This document shows, in pieces, positions 54,833-64,000 of a stretch of DNA of 64,000 nt. A program made the position numbers and the translations under genes. Each line of letters opens with the position of its first letter. Position 1 is the first letter of the stretch. Under the pieces are notes generated by a model. That model ran no database searches and was not told the DNA's origin. It saw only the letters and a program-made list of their open reading frames with translations. The stretch spans positions 1-64,000 of the forward strand of contig NZ_JACLAF010000004.1 of the NCBI RefSeq assembly GCF_015355625.1. The letters run 5' to 3'. The stretch is from Tamlana sp. I1 (GTDB lineage: Bacteria; Bacteroidota; Bacteroidia; Flavobacteriales; Flavobacteriaceae).

Positions 54833-57136
54833 CTAAACTAATGTTAGCTCTTGCGCTCTTAGTTTTTTAGCAGCTTTCACTAAGTTTTTTAAGGCGCTTT
54901 TGGTCTCAGGCCAATCTCTCGTTTTCAATCCGCAATCTGGATTTACCCAAATGTGTGCTTTAGGTAAAACGTTTTTAGCTTTCAAGAGTAATTGCTCAAT
55001 TTCTTCTAGTGAAGGTACTCGTGGCGAATGGATATCGTAAACCCCAGGACCAATTTCATTAGGGTATTTAAAGTTTACAAAGGCATCGAGTAATTCCATT
55101 TCAGAGCGCGATGTTTCAATAGTGATAACATCGGCATCCATATCGGCAATGTTTGAAATGATATCGTTAAATTCAGAGTAGCACATGTGGGTATGAATTT
55201 GAGTATCGTCTTGAACTCCACTTGCCGAAATCCGAAAGGCTTTTACGGCCCAATTTAAATATTCGTTCCAGTCTTCTTTTCGTAAAGGCAAACCTTCGCG
55301 AATGGCAGGTTCGTCAATTTGAATAACTTTTAAACCTTTATTTTCTAAATCAATCACTTCATCTCGAATAGCTAAAGCGATTTGGTTACATGTGGTTGCT
55401 CTGGGCTGATCGTTTCTTACAAACGACCATTGTAAAATGGTTACAGGTCCTGTTAGCATGCCTTTTACAGGAATATCGGTTAACGATTGTGCGTACTCCG
55501 ACCATTTTACGGTCATAGGTTTATCGCGAGATACATCGCCAAATAAGATGGGCGGTTTCACACAGCGGCTGCCGTAGCTTTGTACCCAACCGAAATCACT
55601 AAAAGCAAAACCGTTTAGTTTTTCACCAAAGTATTCAACCATATCGTTACGCTCAAATTCCCCGTGTACTAATACATCTAAGCCAATTTCTTCTTGAAAT
55701 CGTATAGAATCTTCAATTTCTTTAGCAATTAGGAAATCGTATGCCTCTTGTGATAAAAGACCTTTTTTATACTTTAAACGCCAGCTTCTAACTTCTTTTG
55801 TTTGCGGGAAGGAGCCAATTGTAGTCGTAGGGTAAAGTGGTAAATTAAGGGCATTCTTTTGTTTGGTTTGACGAACAGAAAACGCATTTTTACGCAGACT
55901 ATCAGATTCCTTCAAGTTTGCAATGCGCTCTTTTACATTTTCATTATGGATTAATTTAGAACGTTGGCGATTAATATTGGCTAATTTGTTTTCTTCAAAA
56001 AGACTTAAATAGCTTTCGTTTTCAGGCGATGCTAAGTTTTTAAGCGTGGTTATTTCTTCTAGTTTTTGTTTTGCAAAGGCTAACCACTGCTTTATTTCGG
56101 GTTGCAGGTTGATTTCTAAATCTAAATCGTAAGGGGTGTGCAATAACGAGCATGAAGCTGAAATCCATAGATTTTCAAAAGACACCTTTTTTGATGCTTT
56201 TTCAATGATTTTCAGTGATGCTTCAAAATTATTTTTCCAAATATTTCTACCATCAACAAGTCCTAAAGCAAGTTTTGTATTCGGATTGAAGTTTTTAGAT
56301 TCTAAAATATCATCCAATTGTAATGGGCATCTCACTAAATCTAAATGCAGCGTGTCTACAGGGAGTTGAAGCACGGTCTCAAGGTTTTCGCCGTAGCAAT
56401 CAAAATAGTTTGCCAAATAGATTTTTAAATCTGGAAATTTGTGATGAATTTGATTGTAAGTCGATGTTATGTCTTGACGTTCTTTTTCTGAAAGATTTAA
56501 AGCTAAACATGGTTCATCAAATTGAATATATTCTGCGTCTAAACGAGTGAGTTCTGATAAAATTTCAAAATACACAGGTAATAAATTATCCAATAAATCC
56601 AATCTGTTAAAGCCAGATTCTTTTTCTTTTCCTAGCAATAGAAAAGTTACGGGACCAATAAGTACAGGTTTTGTTTTGATGCCAAGTTTTAATGCTTCTT
56701 TATATTCTTCAATAATTTTTTTTGAAAAAAATGTAAAACTTTGGTTTTTTTCAAATTCAGGAACGATATAATGGTAATTGGTATCGAACCATTTTGTCAT
56801 TTCCATGGCGGTCACGTCAATATTGTCTTTTTGAAGTCCGCGTGCCATAGCAAAATACAATTCTAAAAAATTGTTTGAGTCAATAGTTTTGTAACGTTTT
56901 GGGATACATCCAAAAGTAAGGCAAGCATCTAAAATCTGATCGTAAAAAGAAAAATCGTTCGAAGGAATTAAATCAATTCCTAAGGCTTGCTGTTGCAGCC
57001 AGTTTTGGGTTTTGATGTCATTCGCAGTTTTTAGCAAAGTGGTTTCGTCTATTTTGTCAGACCAAAATGCTTCACAGGCCTTTTTTAGTTCGCGTTTGTT
57101 TCCAATCCTGGGGTATCCTAAAAGGGTAGTTTTCAT
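54833..57136 (-). CDS. metE: cobalamin-independent methionine synthase
   Basis: A 767-residue enzyme (5-methyltetrahydropteroyltriglutamate-homocysteine methyltransferase) that makes methionine without vitamin B12. Two TIM-barrel halves are present: the N-terminal LLGYPRIGNKRELKKA and the catalytic C-terminal half with HGEFERNDMVEYFGE, IQIDEPAIREGLP, HTHMCYSEF and the zinc Cys in NPDCGLKTR. The length is canonical. It is divergent from an Lrp/AsnC regulator gene. No SAM or cobalamin riboswitch is visible in its short leader. Confidence 0.96.
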   Translation of the reverse strand: MKTTLLGYPRIGNKRELKKACEAFWSDKIDETTLLKTANDIKTQNWLQQQALGIDLIPSNDFSFYDQILDACLTFGCIPKRYKTIDSNNFLELYFAMARGLQKDNIDVTAMEMTKWFDTNYHYIVPEFEKNQSFTFFSKKIIEEYKEALKLGIKTKPVLIGPVTFLLLGKEKESGFNRLDLLDNLLPVYFEILSELTRLDAEYIQFDEPCLALNLSEKERQDITSTYNQIHHKFPDLKIYLANYFDCYGENLETVLQLPVDTLHLDLVRCPLQLDDILESKNFNPNTKLALGLVDGRNIWKNNFEASLKIIEKASKKVSFENLWISASCSLLHTPYDLDLEINLQPEIKQWLAFAKQKLEEITTLKNLASPENESYLSLFEENKLANINRQRSKLIHNENVKERIANLKESDSLRKNAFSVRQTKQKNALNLPLYPTTTIGSFPQTKEVRSWRLKYKKGLLSQEAYDFLIAKEIEDSIRFQEEIGLDVLVHGEFERNDMVEYFGEKLNGFAFSDFGWVQSYGSRCVKPPILFGDVSRDKPMTVKWSEYAQSLTDIPVKGMLTGPVTILQWSFVRNDQPRATTCNQIALAIRDEVIDLENKGLKVIQIDEPAIREGLPLRKEDWNEYLNWAVKAFRISASGVQDDTQIHTHMCYSEFNDIISNIADMDADVITIETSRSEMELLDAFVNFKYPNEIGPGVYDIHSPRVPSLEEIEQLLLKAKNVLPKAHIWVNPDCGLKTRDWPETKSALKNLVKAAKKLRAQELTLV

Positions 57137-57162
57137 AATTATTGTTAGTTTTTAATGCTGTT

Positions 57163-57170
57163 CAAAATTA
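57163..57170 (-). promoter_or_regulatory. -7 element upstream of metE
   Basis: On the minus strand TAATTTTG matches TAnnTTTG, 26 bases before the metE ATG. The -33 region is AT-rich. The 166-base metE-lrp gap is short enough for one regulator site to affect both genes. Confidence 0.5.
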
Positions 57171-57302
57171 TGTTTAAAGAATATAATAAAATAATAAGGC
57201 TAATATTTTGGTTGTATTTTCTATTTTTGAATTAATTATAAGATTAATAATCTTTTTGATTAAACATGAAATAGGTTTAACAGAAAATAATTCTACAGGA
57301 AT

Positions 57303-57758
57303 ATGCTAGATGAAATCGATTTGCGAATTTTGAAACTACTACAAGCAAAATCAAACTTAACAACAAAAGAGTTAGCTGCTAAAGTTAATTTATCGACAAC
57401 ACCTGTTTTTGAACGGGTTAAGAAGTTAGAAAAGGGCGGTTATATTAAAAACTACATCGCTGTTTTAGATGCTGAAAAGTTGGATAAAGGTTTGATGGTT
57501 TTTTGTAATATCACTTTGAAAGAACATACGCGGGAGATTGGTAATCAATTTGTAAAAGATATTTTAACACTGGAAGAAGTGGTTGAATGTTATAACATTT
57601 CTGGTGATTATGATTTTTTGCTGAAGATTTTAGTGAAAGACATGAAGGCGTATCAAAATTTTGTACTCAATCATTTAGGGAGTATAAAAAACATAGGCAG
57701 TGCGCAGAGTACTTTTGTTATGGGAGAAATTAAAAACTCTCACGCTGTACCTATTTGA
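57303..57758 (+). CDS. Lrp/AsnC family transcriptional regulator
   Basis: A 151-residue feast/famine regulator. The N-terminal winged HTH (LDEIDLRILKLLQAKSNLTTKELAAKVNLSTTPVFERVKKLE, split as LDEIDLRILKLLQ and NLSTTPVFERVKKLE) is followed by a RAM ligand domain (VEECYNISGDYDFLLKILVKDM-like segment). Such proteins bind amino acids and form octamers. Its divergent position suggests that it controls metE or amino-acid genes, which is inference. A TATTTTTG box lies at 57222-57229. Confidence 0.9.
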   Translation: MLDEIDLRILKLLQAKSNLTTKELAAKVNLSTTPVFERVKKLEKGGYIKNYIAVLDAEKLDKGLMVFCNITLKEHTREIGNQFVKDILTLEEVVECYNISGDYDFLLKILVKDMKAYQNFVLNHLGSIKNIGSAQSTFVMGEIKNSHAVPI

Positions 57759-57810
57759 TTATGTTTTTGAATTATAATCAGGAAGTATTTCAATCTGAAA
57801 TTGGAGAATA

Positions 57811-57843
57811 AAAAAAGCTCGGAATTAATTTCCGAGCTTTTGT
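57811..57843. terminator. bidirectional terminator between lrp and clpC
   Basis: AAAAGCTCGGAA-TTAA-TTCCGAGCTTTT hairpin with flanking A and T runs, placed between convergent genes. Confidence 0.9.
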
Positions 57844-57863
57844 GTATTTGTATGTTTAAAAGA

Positions 57864-60413
57864 TTATGATTCAGTAGGCTTTTCAGCTTTTTCAATAGAG
57901 ATTTTCAATTCGTCTATATTTTCATCTAAATCGATTTTAATTTGATCGCCTTCTTGTAAATGTGAAGACACAATCTCTTCAGCTAAAGCATCTTCAATGT
58001 ATTTTTGAATGGCTCTTTTTAGCGGTCTAGCACCATATTGTTTATCGAATCCTTTTTCAGCAATATAATCTTTGGCTTTTTCTGTAAGCGTTAAGTTATA
58101 GCCTAATCCTTTAATTCTAGATAATAATTTTTCTAATTCGATGTCGATAATCTTATTAATATCTTCTTTTTCTAAAGGGTTGAAAACAATAACATCATCA
58201 ATTCTATTTAAAAATTCTGGTGCAAACGATTTTTTCAATGCATTTTCAATAACACTTCTTGCATTGGCATCTTCTTGAGCTTTTTGTGAAGCTGTACCAA
58301 AGCCAATACCTGTTCCAAAATCTTTAAGTTTACGAGCTCCAATATTTGAAGTCATAATGATAATAGTGTTTCTAAAATCAATTTTGCGTCCTAAACTATC
58401 TGTTAAATAACCGTCGTCAAGCACTTGTAAAAGCATGTTGAAAACATCAGGGTGTGCTTTTTCAATTTCATCTAAAAGAATAACGGCATAAGGCTTGCGT
58501 CTTACTTTTTCGGTTAATTGTCCGCCTTCTTCGTATCCAACGTATCCTGGAGGTGCTCCAATTAAACGTGAAATCGCAAATTTCTCCATGTATTCACTCA
58601 TGTCGATTCGAACTAACGAGTCTTCACTATCAAACAATTCGCGAGATAACACTTTAGCCAATTGAGTTTTACCAACACCTGTCTGACCTAAAAATATAAA
58701 TGAACCAATAGGTTTGTTAGGGTCTTTTAATCCAGCGCGATTACGTTGTATGGCTTTAACCACTTTAGAAACGGCGTCGTCTTGACCAATAACTTTACCT
58801 TTAATAAGGTTAGGTAATTCGGCAAGTTTGTTTATTTCTGTTTGCGCTATTCTATTAACGGGTACGCCAGTCATCATGGAAACGACGTCTGCAACATTAT
58901 CTTCGGTTACAATTTCACGATGTTGTTTGGTGTCTTCTTCCCATTTTTCTTGAGCAATAGCTAACTCTTTTTCAATGCGTTTTTCATCATCTCTAAGTTT
59001 GGCAGCTTCCTCATATTTTTGTTTTCTAACAACCACATTTTTAGTTTCCTTAATGTCTTCTAGTTGTTTTTCTAACTCTAAAATTTGTTTCGGCACCTCA
59101 ATATTAGTAATGTGAACGCGCGATCCAGCTTCATCTAAAGCATCGATAGCTTTGTCTGGTAAAAATCTTTCAGACATGTATCTGTTGGTTAATTTTACAC
59201 AAGCTTCAATCGCTTCTGGTGTATAATCAACATTGTGATGCTCTTCGTATTTTGCTTTAATATTGTTTAGAATTTCAATAGTTTCATCAACGCTAGTTGG
59301 TTCAACAATAACCTTTTGGAAACGACGCTCTAAAGCACCATCTTTTTCAATGTATTGTCTGTACTCATCTAATGTTGTAGCACCTATACATTGAATTTCA
59401 CCACGTGCTAAAGCAGGTTTAAACATGTTTGAAGCATCTAAACTTCCAGTAGCACCTCCAGCACCTACAATGGTGTGAATTTCATCAATAAATAAAATTA
59501 CATCGTCGTTTTTTTCAAGCTCGTTCATAACGGCTTTCATACGCTCTTCAAACTGGCCACGGTATTTTGTTCCTGCAACTAAGCTTGCTAAATCAAGGGT
59601 TACAACACGTTTGTTGAAAAGTATTCTCGAAACTTTACGCTTTATAATTCTAAGCGCTAAACCTTCAGCAATGGCAGATTTACCAACTCCAGGTTCACCT
59701 ATTAATAGTGGGTTGTTTTTCTTTCTTCTACTTAAAACTTGAGAAACACGTTGTATTTCTTTTTCTCTACCCACAACAGGGTCTAATTTACCTTCCTCGG
59801 CTAAAGCCGTTAAATCACGTCCAAAATTATCTAAAACAGGGGTTTTAGACTTCTTGTTTGCTTTGCCTCCAGTTGGCGTATTAAAAATGTTGTCTTTTGT
59901 AGCGTCGTCATCTGAATTTACATCATCATCTTGAAATTCAGCTTTTGGGTCTATATAATCGTTGTCGTTTGTAATCATAAGTTTAAATTGTTCTTTAACG
60001 TTGTCGTAGTCAACTTTCAGCTTATTTAAAAGCTTGGTAGTGGGGTCGTTCTCATTTCGTAAAATACAGAGCAACAAATGCGCTGTATTTATCGAAGTGC
60101 TTTGAAATAGTTTTGCTTCTAAAAACGTTGTTTTTAAAGCGCGCTCTGCTTGCCTTGTTAGGTGTAAGTTCTTTTTCTGATTGGAACCTAGAATTATATT
60201 AGGGTTTGCAGGACTAAGTATTTCAACTTTCCGTCTTAAATGGTTTAAGTCAATATCTAAAGCATTTAATATGTTAATTGCTTTTCCGTTGCCGTCTCGC
60301 AAAAGCCCAAGCATTAAGTGTTCGGTGCCAATAAAATCATGGCCCAAACGCAATGCTTCTTCTTTACTGTAAGCAATAACATCTTTTACTCTTGGTGAAA
60401 AATTATCATCCAT
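57864..60413 (-). CDS. clpC: ClpC-type AAA+ unfoldase of the Clp protease
   Basis: About 849 residues. The Clp N-domain has two repeats (NFSPRVKDVIAYSKEEALRLGHDFIGTEHLMLGLL). The first AAA domain has Walker A GEPGVGKSA and Walker B LFIDEIHT. A middle region with a UVR motif (KQKYEEAAKLRDDEKRIEKEL, split by KYEEAAKLRDDEK) marks ClpC. The second AAA domain has GQTGVGKTQ and the ClpP-docking IGFG loop. It unfolds proteins for ClpP. The ATG at 60413 gives the conserved MDDNFSPRVK start; a frame extension to 60464 adds 17 non-family residues. ClpP is not in this window. Confidence 0.94.
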   Translation of the reverse strand: MDDNFSPRVKDVIAYSKEEALRLGHDFIGTEHLMLGLLRDGNGKAINILNALDIDLNHLRRKVEILSPANPNIILGSNQKKNLHLTRQAERALKTTFLEAKLFQSTSINTAHLLLCILRNENDPTTKLLNKLKVDYDNVKEQFKLMITNDNDYIDPKAEFQDDDVNSDDDATKDNIFNTPTGGKANKKSKTPVLDNFGRDLTALAEEGKLDPVVGREKEIQRVSQVLSRRKKNNPLLIGEPGVGKSAIAEGLALRIIKRKVSRILFNKRVVTLDLASLVAGTKYRGQFEERMKAVMNELEKNDDVILFIDEIHTIVGAGGATGSLDASNMFKPALARGEIQCIGATTLDEYRQYIEKDGALERRFQKVIVEPTSVDETIEILNNIKAKYEEHHNVDYTPEAIEACVKLTNRYMSERFLPDKAIDALDEAGSRVHITNIEVPKQILELEKQLEDIKETKNVVVRKQKYEEAAKLRDDEKRIEKELAIAQEKWEEDTKQHREIVTEDNVADVVSMMTGVPVNRIAQTEINKLAELPNLIKGKVIGQDDAVSKVVKAIQRNRAGLKDPNKPIGSFIFLGQTGVGKTQLAKVLSRELFDSEDSLVRIDMSEYMEKFAISRLIGAPPGYVGYEEGGQLTEKVRRKPYAVILLDEIEKAHPDVFNMLLQVLDDGYLTDSLGRKIDFRNTIIIMTSNIGARKLKDFGTGIGFGTASQKAQEDANARSVIENALKKSFAPEFLNRIDDVIVFNPLEKEDINKIIDIELEKLLSRIKGLGYNLTLTEKAKDYIAEKGFDKQYGARPLKRAIQKYIEDALAEEIVSSHLQEGDQIKIDLDENIDELKISIEKAEKPTES

Positions 60414-60671
60414 ATTCTTTGTCCTTTCTGCATTAAAAATAAGAAAACATTTTACTAAAGACAAAAACTGTACCTTTTTTATCTGTAAATTGCTAATTGA
60501 CGAAAAAAACTTTATAAAATCAAAATTTTAGTTCGCATACTTATTAATAAATAAGTCGTGTAAATTGTTAATAAATTACATGAAAAAGTACTTGTGTTAG
60601 TCCTGCTGTGATTGATGAAATCCTTATATTAGCGTGTTTTGAAAAAGACATAAAATTAAATTAAAATATTT

Positions 60672-63233
60672 ATGGCAGAAGGAGAGAAATTGATCCCTAT
60701 TAATATTGAGGATGAGATGAAATCGGCATACATTGATTATTCAATGTCGGTCATTGTATCACGTGCCTTACCCGATGTAAGAGATGGTTTAAAACCTGTT
60801 CATAGACGCGTACTTTTTGGTATGCACGAACTGGGTGTTAGAGCAAATACAGCACATAAAAAATCCGCGAGAATAGTTGGAGAGGTTTTAGGAAAGTATC
60901 ACCCACACGGTGATACGTCGGTTTACGACGCTATGGTACGTATGGCTCAAGAGTGGAGTTTACGTTATATGTTAATTGACGGACAAGGAAACTTTGGTTC
61001 TATTGATGGTGACAGTCCTGCAGCAATGCGTTATACAGAAGCACGTATGCGCAAAATTTCTGAAGACATGTTGGCAGATATTGACAAAGAAACTGTTGAT
61101 CATATGCTGAATTTTGATGATACACTGCATGAACCAACCGTTTTACCAACACGAATCCCAGGACTTTTAGTAAATGGAGCTTCTGGTATTGCCGTTGGTA
61201 TGGCCACTAATATGCCACCACATAACTTAACCGAAGTTGTAAGTGGTATTGTAGCGTACATTGAAAATAACGATATAGAAATTGATGAACTGATACAGCA
61301 TGTAAAAGCTCCTGATTTTCCTACTGGAGGAATAATTTATGGCTACGATGGTGTAAAAGAAGCTTTTCATACAGGTCGCGGACGTATTGTAATGCGTGCT
61401 AAAACCAATATTGAAGAAGTTAACGGTAGAGAATGTATTATCGTTGAAGAGATTCCTTACCAAGTGAATAAAGCAGATATGATTAAGAAAACTGCAGACT
61501 TGGTAAACGAGAAAAAACTTGAAGGTATTGCTACCATTCGAGATGAATCGGATAGAAATGGTATGCGTATTGTTTACGTTTTAAAACGTGATGCTATACC
61601 AAACATTGTGTTGAATAAATTATTTAAGTATACGGCATTACAGTCCTCATTTAGTGTGAATAACATTGCATTAGTTAAAGGTCGTCCGCAGTTGTTAAAC
61701 TTAAAAGAACTGATTCAATATTTCGTAGAGCACAGACATGAAGTTGTTGTAAGACGTACTACTTATGAGTTGCGTAAAGCGGAAGAAAGAGCTCATATTT
61801 TAGAAGGATTAATTATTGCTTCTGATAATATTGATGAAGTAATTGCAATAATAAGAGGGTCTTCAAATGCTGATGAAGCACGAGAAAGCTTAATTAAACG
61901 TTTCGAACTTTCAGAAATTCAAGCTAAGGCTATTGTTGAGATGCGTTTGCGTCAATTAACAGGTTTAGAGCAAGATAAATTACGCTCGGAATATGAGGAA
62001 ATCATGAAAACCATTACCGATTTAAAAGATATTCTAGATAGCAAAGAGCGCCGTATGAATATTATTAAAGAGGAATTGCAAGTGGTTAGTGATAAGTATG
62101 GAGATGCACGTCGTTCTACTATTGAATATGCTGGTGGTGATTTAAGTATCGAGGATATGATTCCTAACGAGCAAGTTGTAATTACCATTTCTCATGCGGG
62201 TTATATTAAGCGTACTTCACTTAATGAATACAAAACACAAAATAGAGGTGGTGTTGGTCAAAAAGCATCAACAACAAGAAATGAAGATTTCTTAGAACAT
62301 TTATTTGTAGGTACCAATCACCAATACATGTTGTTCTTCACTCAAAAAGGAAAATGTTTCTGGATGCGTGTTTACGAAATTCCAGAAGGTAGCAAAACCT
62401 CGAAAGGTCGCGCTATACAAAACCTTATAAATATAGAGCAGGACGATAAAGTTATGGCCTTTATTTGTACGCAAGATTTAAAGGATGAAGACTATATTAA
62501 TAGCCATTATGTGATTATGGCAACTAAAAACGGTCAAGTTAAAAAGACATCTTTAGAGCAGTATTCACGTCCGCGTACCAATGGAATTAACGCCATTACC
62601 ATTAAAGATAACGATGTTTTATTAGAAGCGAGATTAACAACTGGAAACAGTCAGGTGATGTTGGCACTTAAATCAGGTAAAGCCATTCGTTTTGAAGAAG
62701 CAAAAACACGACCTATGGGACGTGGGGCTTCAGGAGTTCGCGGTATTACCTTAGCCAATGATCAAGATGAAGTCATCGGAATGGTCACCATTGAAAACCC
62801 ACAAGAAGAATCGGTATTGGTTGTTTCTGAAAATGGTTATGGTAAACGTACTTATATTGATGACCCAGAAGATGGAGAGCCAGTTTACAGAATTACTAAC
62901 AGAGGTGGAAAGGGTGTTAAAACTATTTCGATTACTGAAAAAACAGGTAGTTTAGTAGCTATTAAAAGTGTTACAGATCTTGATGATTTAATGATTATTA
63001 ATAAATCTGGAATTGCCATTAGAATGGTTGTTGCAAACCTAAGAGTTATGGGAAGAGCTACCCAAGGTGTGAAGTTGATAAACCTAAAAGGTAACGATTC
63101 AATCGCTGCAGTAGCAAAAGTAATGCATGATGAAGAAGAGGTAGTTATTGATGAAGATGATACAGAAATTGATGCTTCAGAGAACACAGAAAACACCAAT
63201 TCTACTGAAGACGGTACGACTCTTGATGATTAA
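60672..63233 (+). CDS. gyrA: DNA gyrase subunit A
   Basis: An 853-residue type II topoisomerase subunit that cleaves and rejoins DNA. The winged-helix domain has the active Tyr121 in [10 protein letters not shown]. The quinolone-determining region reads [15 protein letters not shown], with Thr82 and Asp86 at the positions of E. coli Ser83 and Asp87. A coiled-coil tower and a C-terminal beta-pinwheel follow, with a GyrA-box-like [11 protein letters not shown] (about 525). The tail is strongly acidic ([21 protein letters not shown]-like), which is common in this group. A TPR gene follows after 38 bases. Confidence 0.95.
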   Translation: MAEGEKLIPINIEDEMKSAYIDYSMSVIVSRALPDVRDGLKPVHRRVLFGMHELGVRANTAHKKSARIVGEVLGKYHPHGDTSVYDAMVRMAQEWSLRYMLIDGQGNFGSIDGDSPAAMRYTEARMRKISEDMLADIDKETVDHMLNFDDTLHEPTVLPTRIPGLLVNGASGIAVGMATNMPPHNLTEVVSGIVAYIENNDIEIDELIQHVKAPDFPTGGIIYGYDGVKEAFHTGRGRIVMRAKTNIEEVNGRECIIVEEIPYQVNKADMIKKTADLVNEKKLEGIATIRDESDRNGMRIVYVLKRDAIPNIVLNKLFKYTALQSSFSVNNIALVKGRPQLLNLKELIQYFVEHRHEVVVRRTTYELRKAEERAHILEGLIIASDNIDEVIAIIRGSSNADEARESLIKRFELSEIQAKAIVEMRLRQLTGLEQDKLRSEYEEIMKTITDLKDILDSKERRMNIIKEELQVVSDKYGDARRSTIEYAGGDLSIEDMIPNEQVVITISHAGYIKRTSLNEYKTQNRGGVGQKASTTRNEDFLEHLFVGTNHQYMLFFTQKGKCFWMRVYEIPEGSKTSKGRAIQNLINIEQDDKVMAFICTQDLKDEDYINSHYVIMATKNGQVKKTSLEQYSRPRTNGINAITIKDNDVLLEARLTTGNSQVMLALKSGKAIRFEEAKTRPMGRGASGVRGITLANDQDEVIGMVTIENPQEESVLVVSENGYGKRTYIDDPEDGEPVYRITNRGGKGVKTISITEKTGSLVAIKSVTDLDDLMIINKSGIAIRMVVANLRVMGRATQGVKLINLKGNDSIAAVAKVMHDEEEVVIDEDDTEIDASENTENTNSTEDGTTLDD

Positions 63234-63271
63234 TTAAAATGAAAATCAATATATAATTTAAATATCTTAAA

Positions 63272-64000
63272 ATGAAGAAACAAGTTCTTGTAGCTTTGGC
63301 TATTTCAATTAGTGCACTTTCATTTGCACAAAAAAAGGAATTGAAACAAGCTGAAAAAGCTATTAAAGCAAATAATTTTGCAGCGGCTAAGGCGGCGTTA
63401 ATGCGAGCAGAGTCGTATGATATGGATGGGGCTAATCAATCTAAATACTATTATTTAGAAGCTCAATCTTTATATGCAAATGGTAAAGGTTCGATGGAAG
63501 ATTTCGATGCGGCTATTAAAAGCTTAAACAAAGTAAAAGATAGTTATACTTCTGAAGCTGAAACTTTAAAGCAAACGATGACAAATAATTTGTTAGCTAT
63601 TGGAAATAAAGCTTATGAAGCTAAGAATTTTTCAAAGGCATCCGATTATTTTGAAAAAACCTATAGGTTAAGTACTAAAGACACGGTTTATCTTTATTAT
63701 GCTGCTACAATGGCAGTTAATGTTCCTGAGTATGATAGAGCTTTGGTTTTGTATGAAGAGCTTAAGGAGTTAAACTATACAGGTATTCATAAAGAATATT
63801 TCGCTACAAATAAAGAAACGGGTAAAGAAGAAATCTTAGATAAAGGCACGCGTGATTTATATGTAACGTCTGGAAAATATTCTAATCCAGGTGAAAGAAC
63901 ATCAGATTCTAAAAAACCTGAAATTGTTAAGAATGTAGCGCTTATTTATTTAAGTAGAGGGGAAGATGAAAAAGCTTTAGCTGCTATGAGCGATGCTAGA
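63272..64000 (+). CDS. tetratricopeptide-repeat protein (3' end outside the window)
   Basis: 243 codons are visible and the frame is still open at the window edge. A signal peptide (MKKQVLVALAISISALSFAQ) is followed by paired helices with TPR spacing (KQAEKAIKANNFAAAKAALMRAE, AIGNKAYEAKNFSKASDYFEKTY, VPEYDRALVLYEELKEL, VALIYLSRGEDEKALAAMSDA). It would be an exported scaffold protein of unknown partner. It lies 38 bases after gyrA and may be cotranscribed. It is missed by full-ORF finders because its stop lies beyond position 64000. Confidence 0.85.
   Translation, partial: MKKQVLVALAISISALSFAQKKELKQAEKAIKANNFAAAKAALMRAESYDMDGANQSKYYYLEAQSLYANGKGSMEDFDAAIKSLNKVKDSYTSEAETLKQTMTNNLLAIGNKAYEAKNFSKASDYFEKTYRLSTKDTVYLYYAATMAVNVPEYDRALVLYEELKELNYTGIHKEYFATNKETGKEEILDKGTRDLYVTSGKYSNPGERTSDSKKPEIVKNVALIYLSRGEDEKALAAMSDAR

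Noticed and set aside
60906-60935. Quinolone-resistance substitution in GyrA (Thr at the E. coli Ser83 position)
   Set aside because: From general knowledge, Thr occurs at this position in susceptible flavobacteria, so the sequence alone does not show acquired resistance.

Overview
The window is an AT-rich stretch of a Flavobacteriia chromosome (Bacteroidota), most likely family Flavobacteriaceae. The evidence is a giant SprB-type gliding adhesin with a type IX secretion (T9SS) sorting domain, a PorP/SprF partner, many '-AQ' outer-membrane signal peptides, a TonB receptor with a carboxypeptidase-like N-domain, families typical of the group (DUF6048, DUF6452, 'CCC motif' proteins), weak Shine-Dalgarno signals, and several promoters of the Bacteroidota form TTG-N19/20-TAnnTTTG. 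No prophage, insertion sequence, CRISPR array or rRNA/tRNA gene was seen. Most genes look like conserved core chromosome; the accessory character lies in the repeats.

Layout. 0.4-15.7 kb: sprB (about 4,724 residues) and sprF, the adhesin and its T9SS export partner. 15.65-17.3 kb: a non-coding composite repeat array. 17.3-20.8 kb: cytochrome bd oxidase (cydB, cydA) and a glutaminyl cyclotransferase lipoprotein. 20.9 kb: SRP RNA with its own promoter. 21-25.8 kb: a short-chain dehydrogenase, a thioredoxin-fold lipoprotein, a YbiT-like ABC-F ATPase and a DUF2007 protein. 25.9-26.7 kb: a second repeat array. 26.7-37.4 kb: DUF6048/DUF6452/rlmD, rocD, small membrane proteins, an Smr-domain protein, a calcium-repeat lipoprotein, cysteine desulfurase, an AlaDH/PNT-family enzyme and a methyltransferase. 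37.4-41.6 kb: TonB receptor and M23 peptidase. 41.7-45.1 kb: coiled-coil gene, zapA, a probable 6S RNA, rny, and xerD. 45.3-48.3 kb: four small beta-barrel proteins around aroQ. 48.5-57.8 kb: lpdA, NDH-2, DUF1572, msrB, an M48 protease, a UMF1-type transporter, metE and an Lrp/AsnC regulator. 57.9-64 kb: clpC, gyrA and a TPR protein cut by the window edge.

The most unusual signal is a family of 7-bp periodic simple-sequence arrays (consensus about TNTTRGY on one strand). They abut the stop codons of four genes (sprF, cydB, the DUF6048 gene and xerD). At every site the T/G-rich strand is the mRNA-like strand of the abutting gene. In the two long arrays the heptamer blocks alternate with a roughly 110-bp linker that ends in a CAGGCAGAGCTTGTCGAAG module. 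Separate inverted-repeat elements sit in other convergent gene gaps. Other points of note: a 1.8-kb higher-order repeat inside sprB, an ABC-F protein with one degenerate composite ATP site, a probable 6S RNA between zapA and rny, and an intrinsic terminator that ends directly at a start codon.
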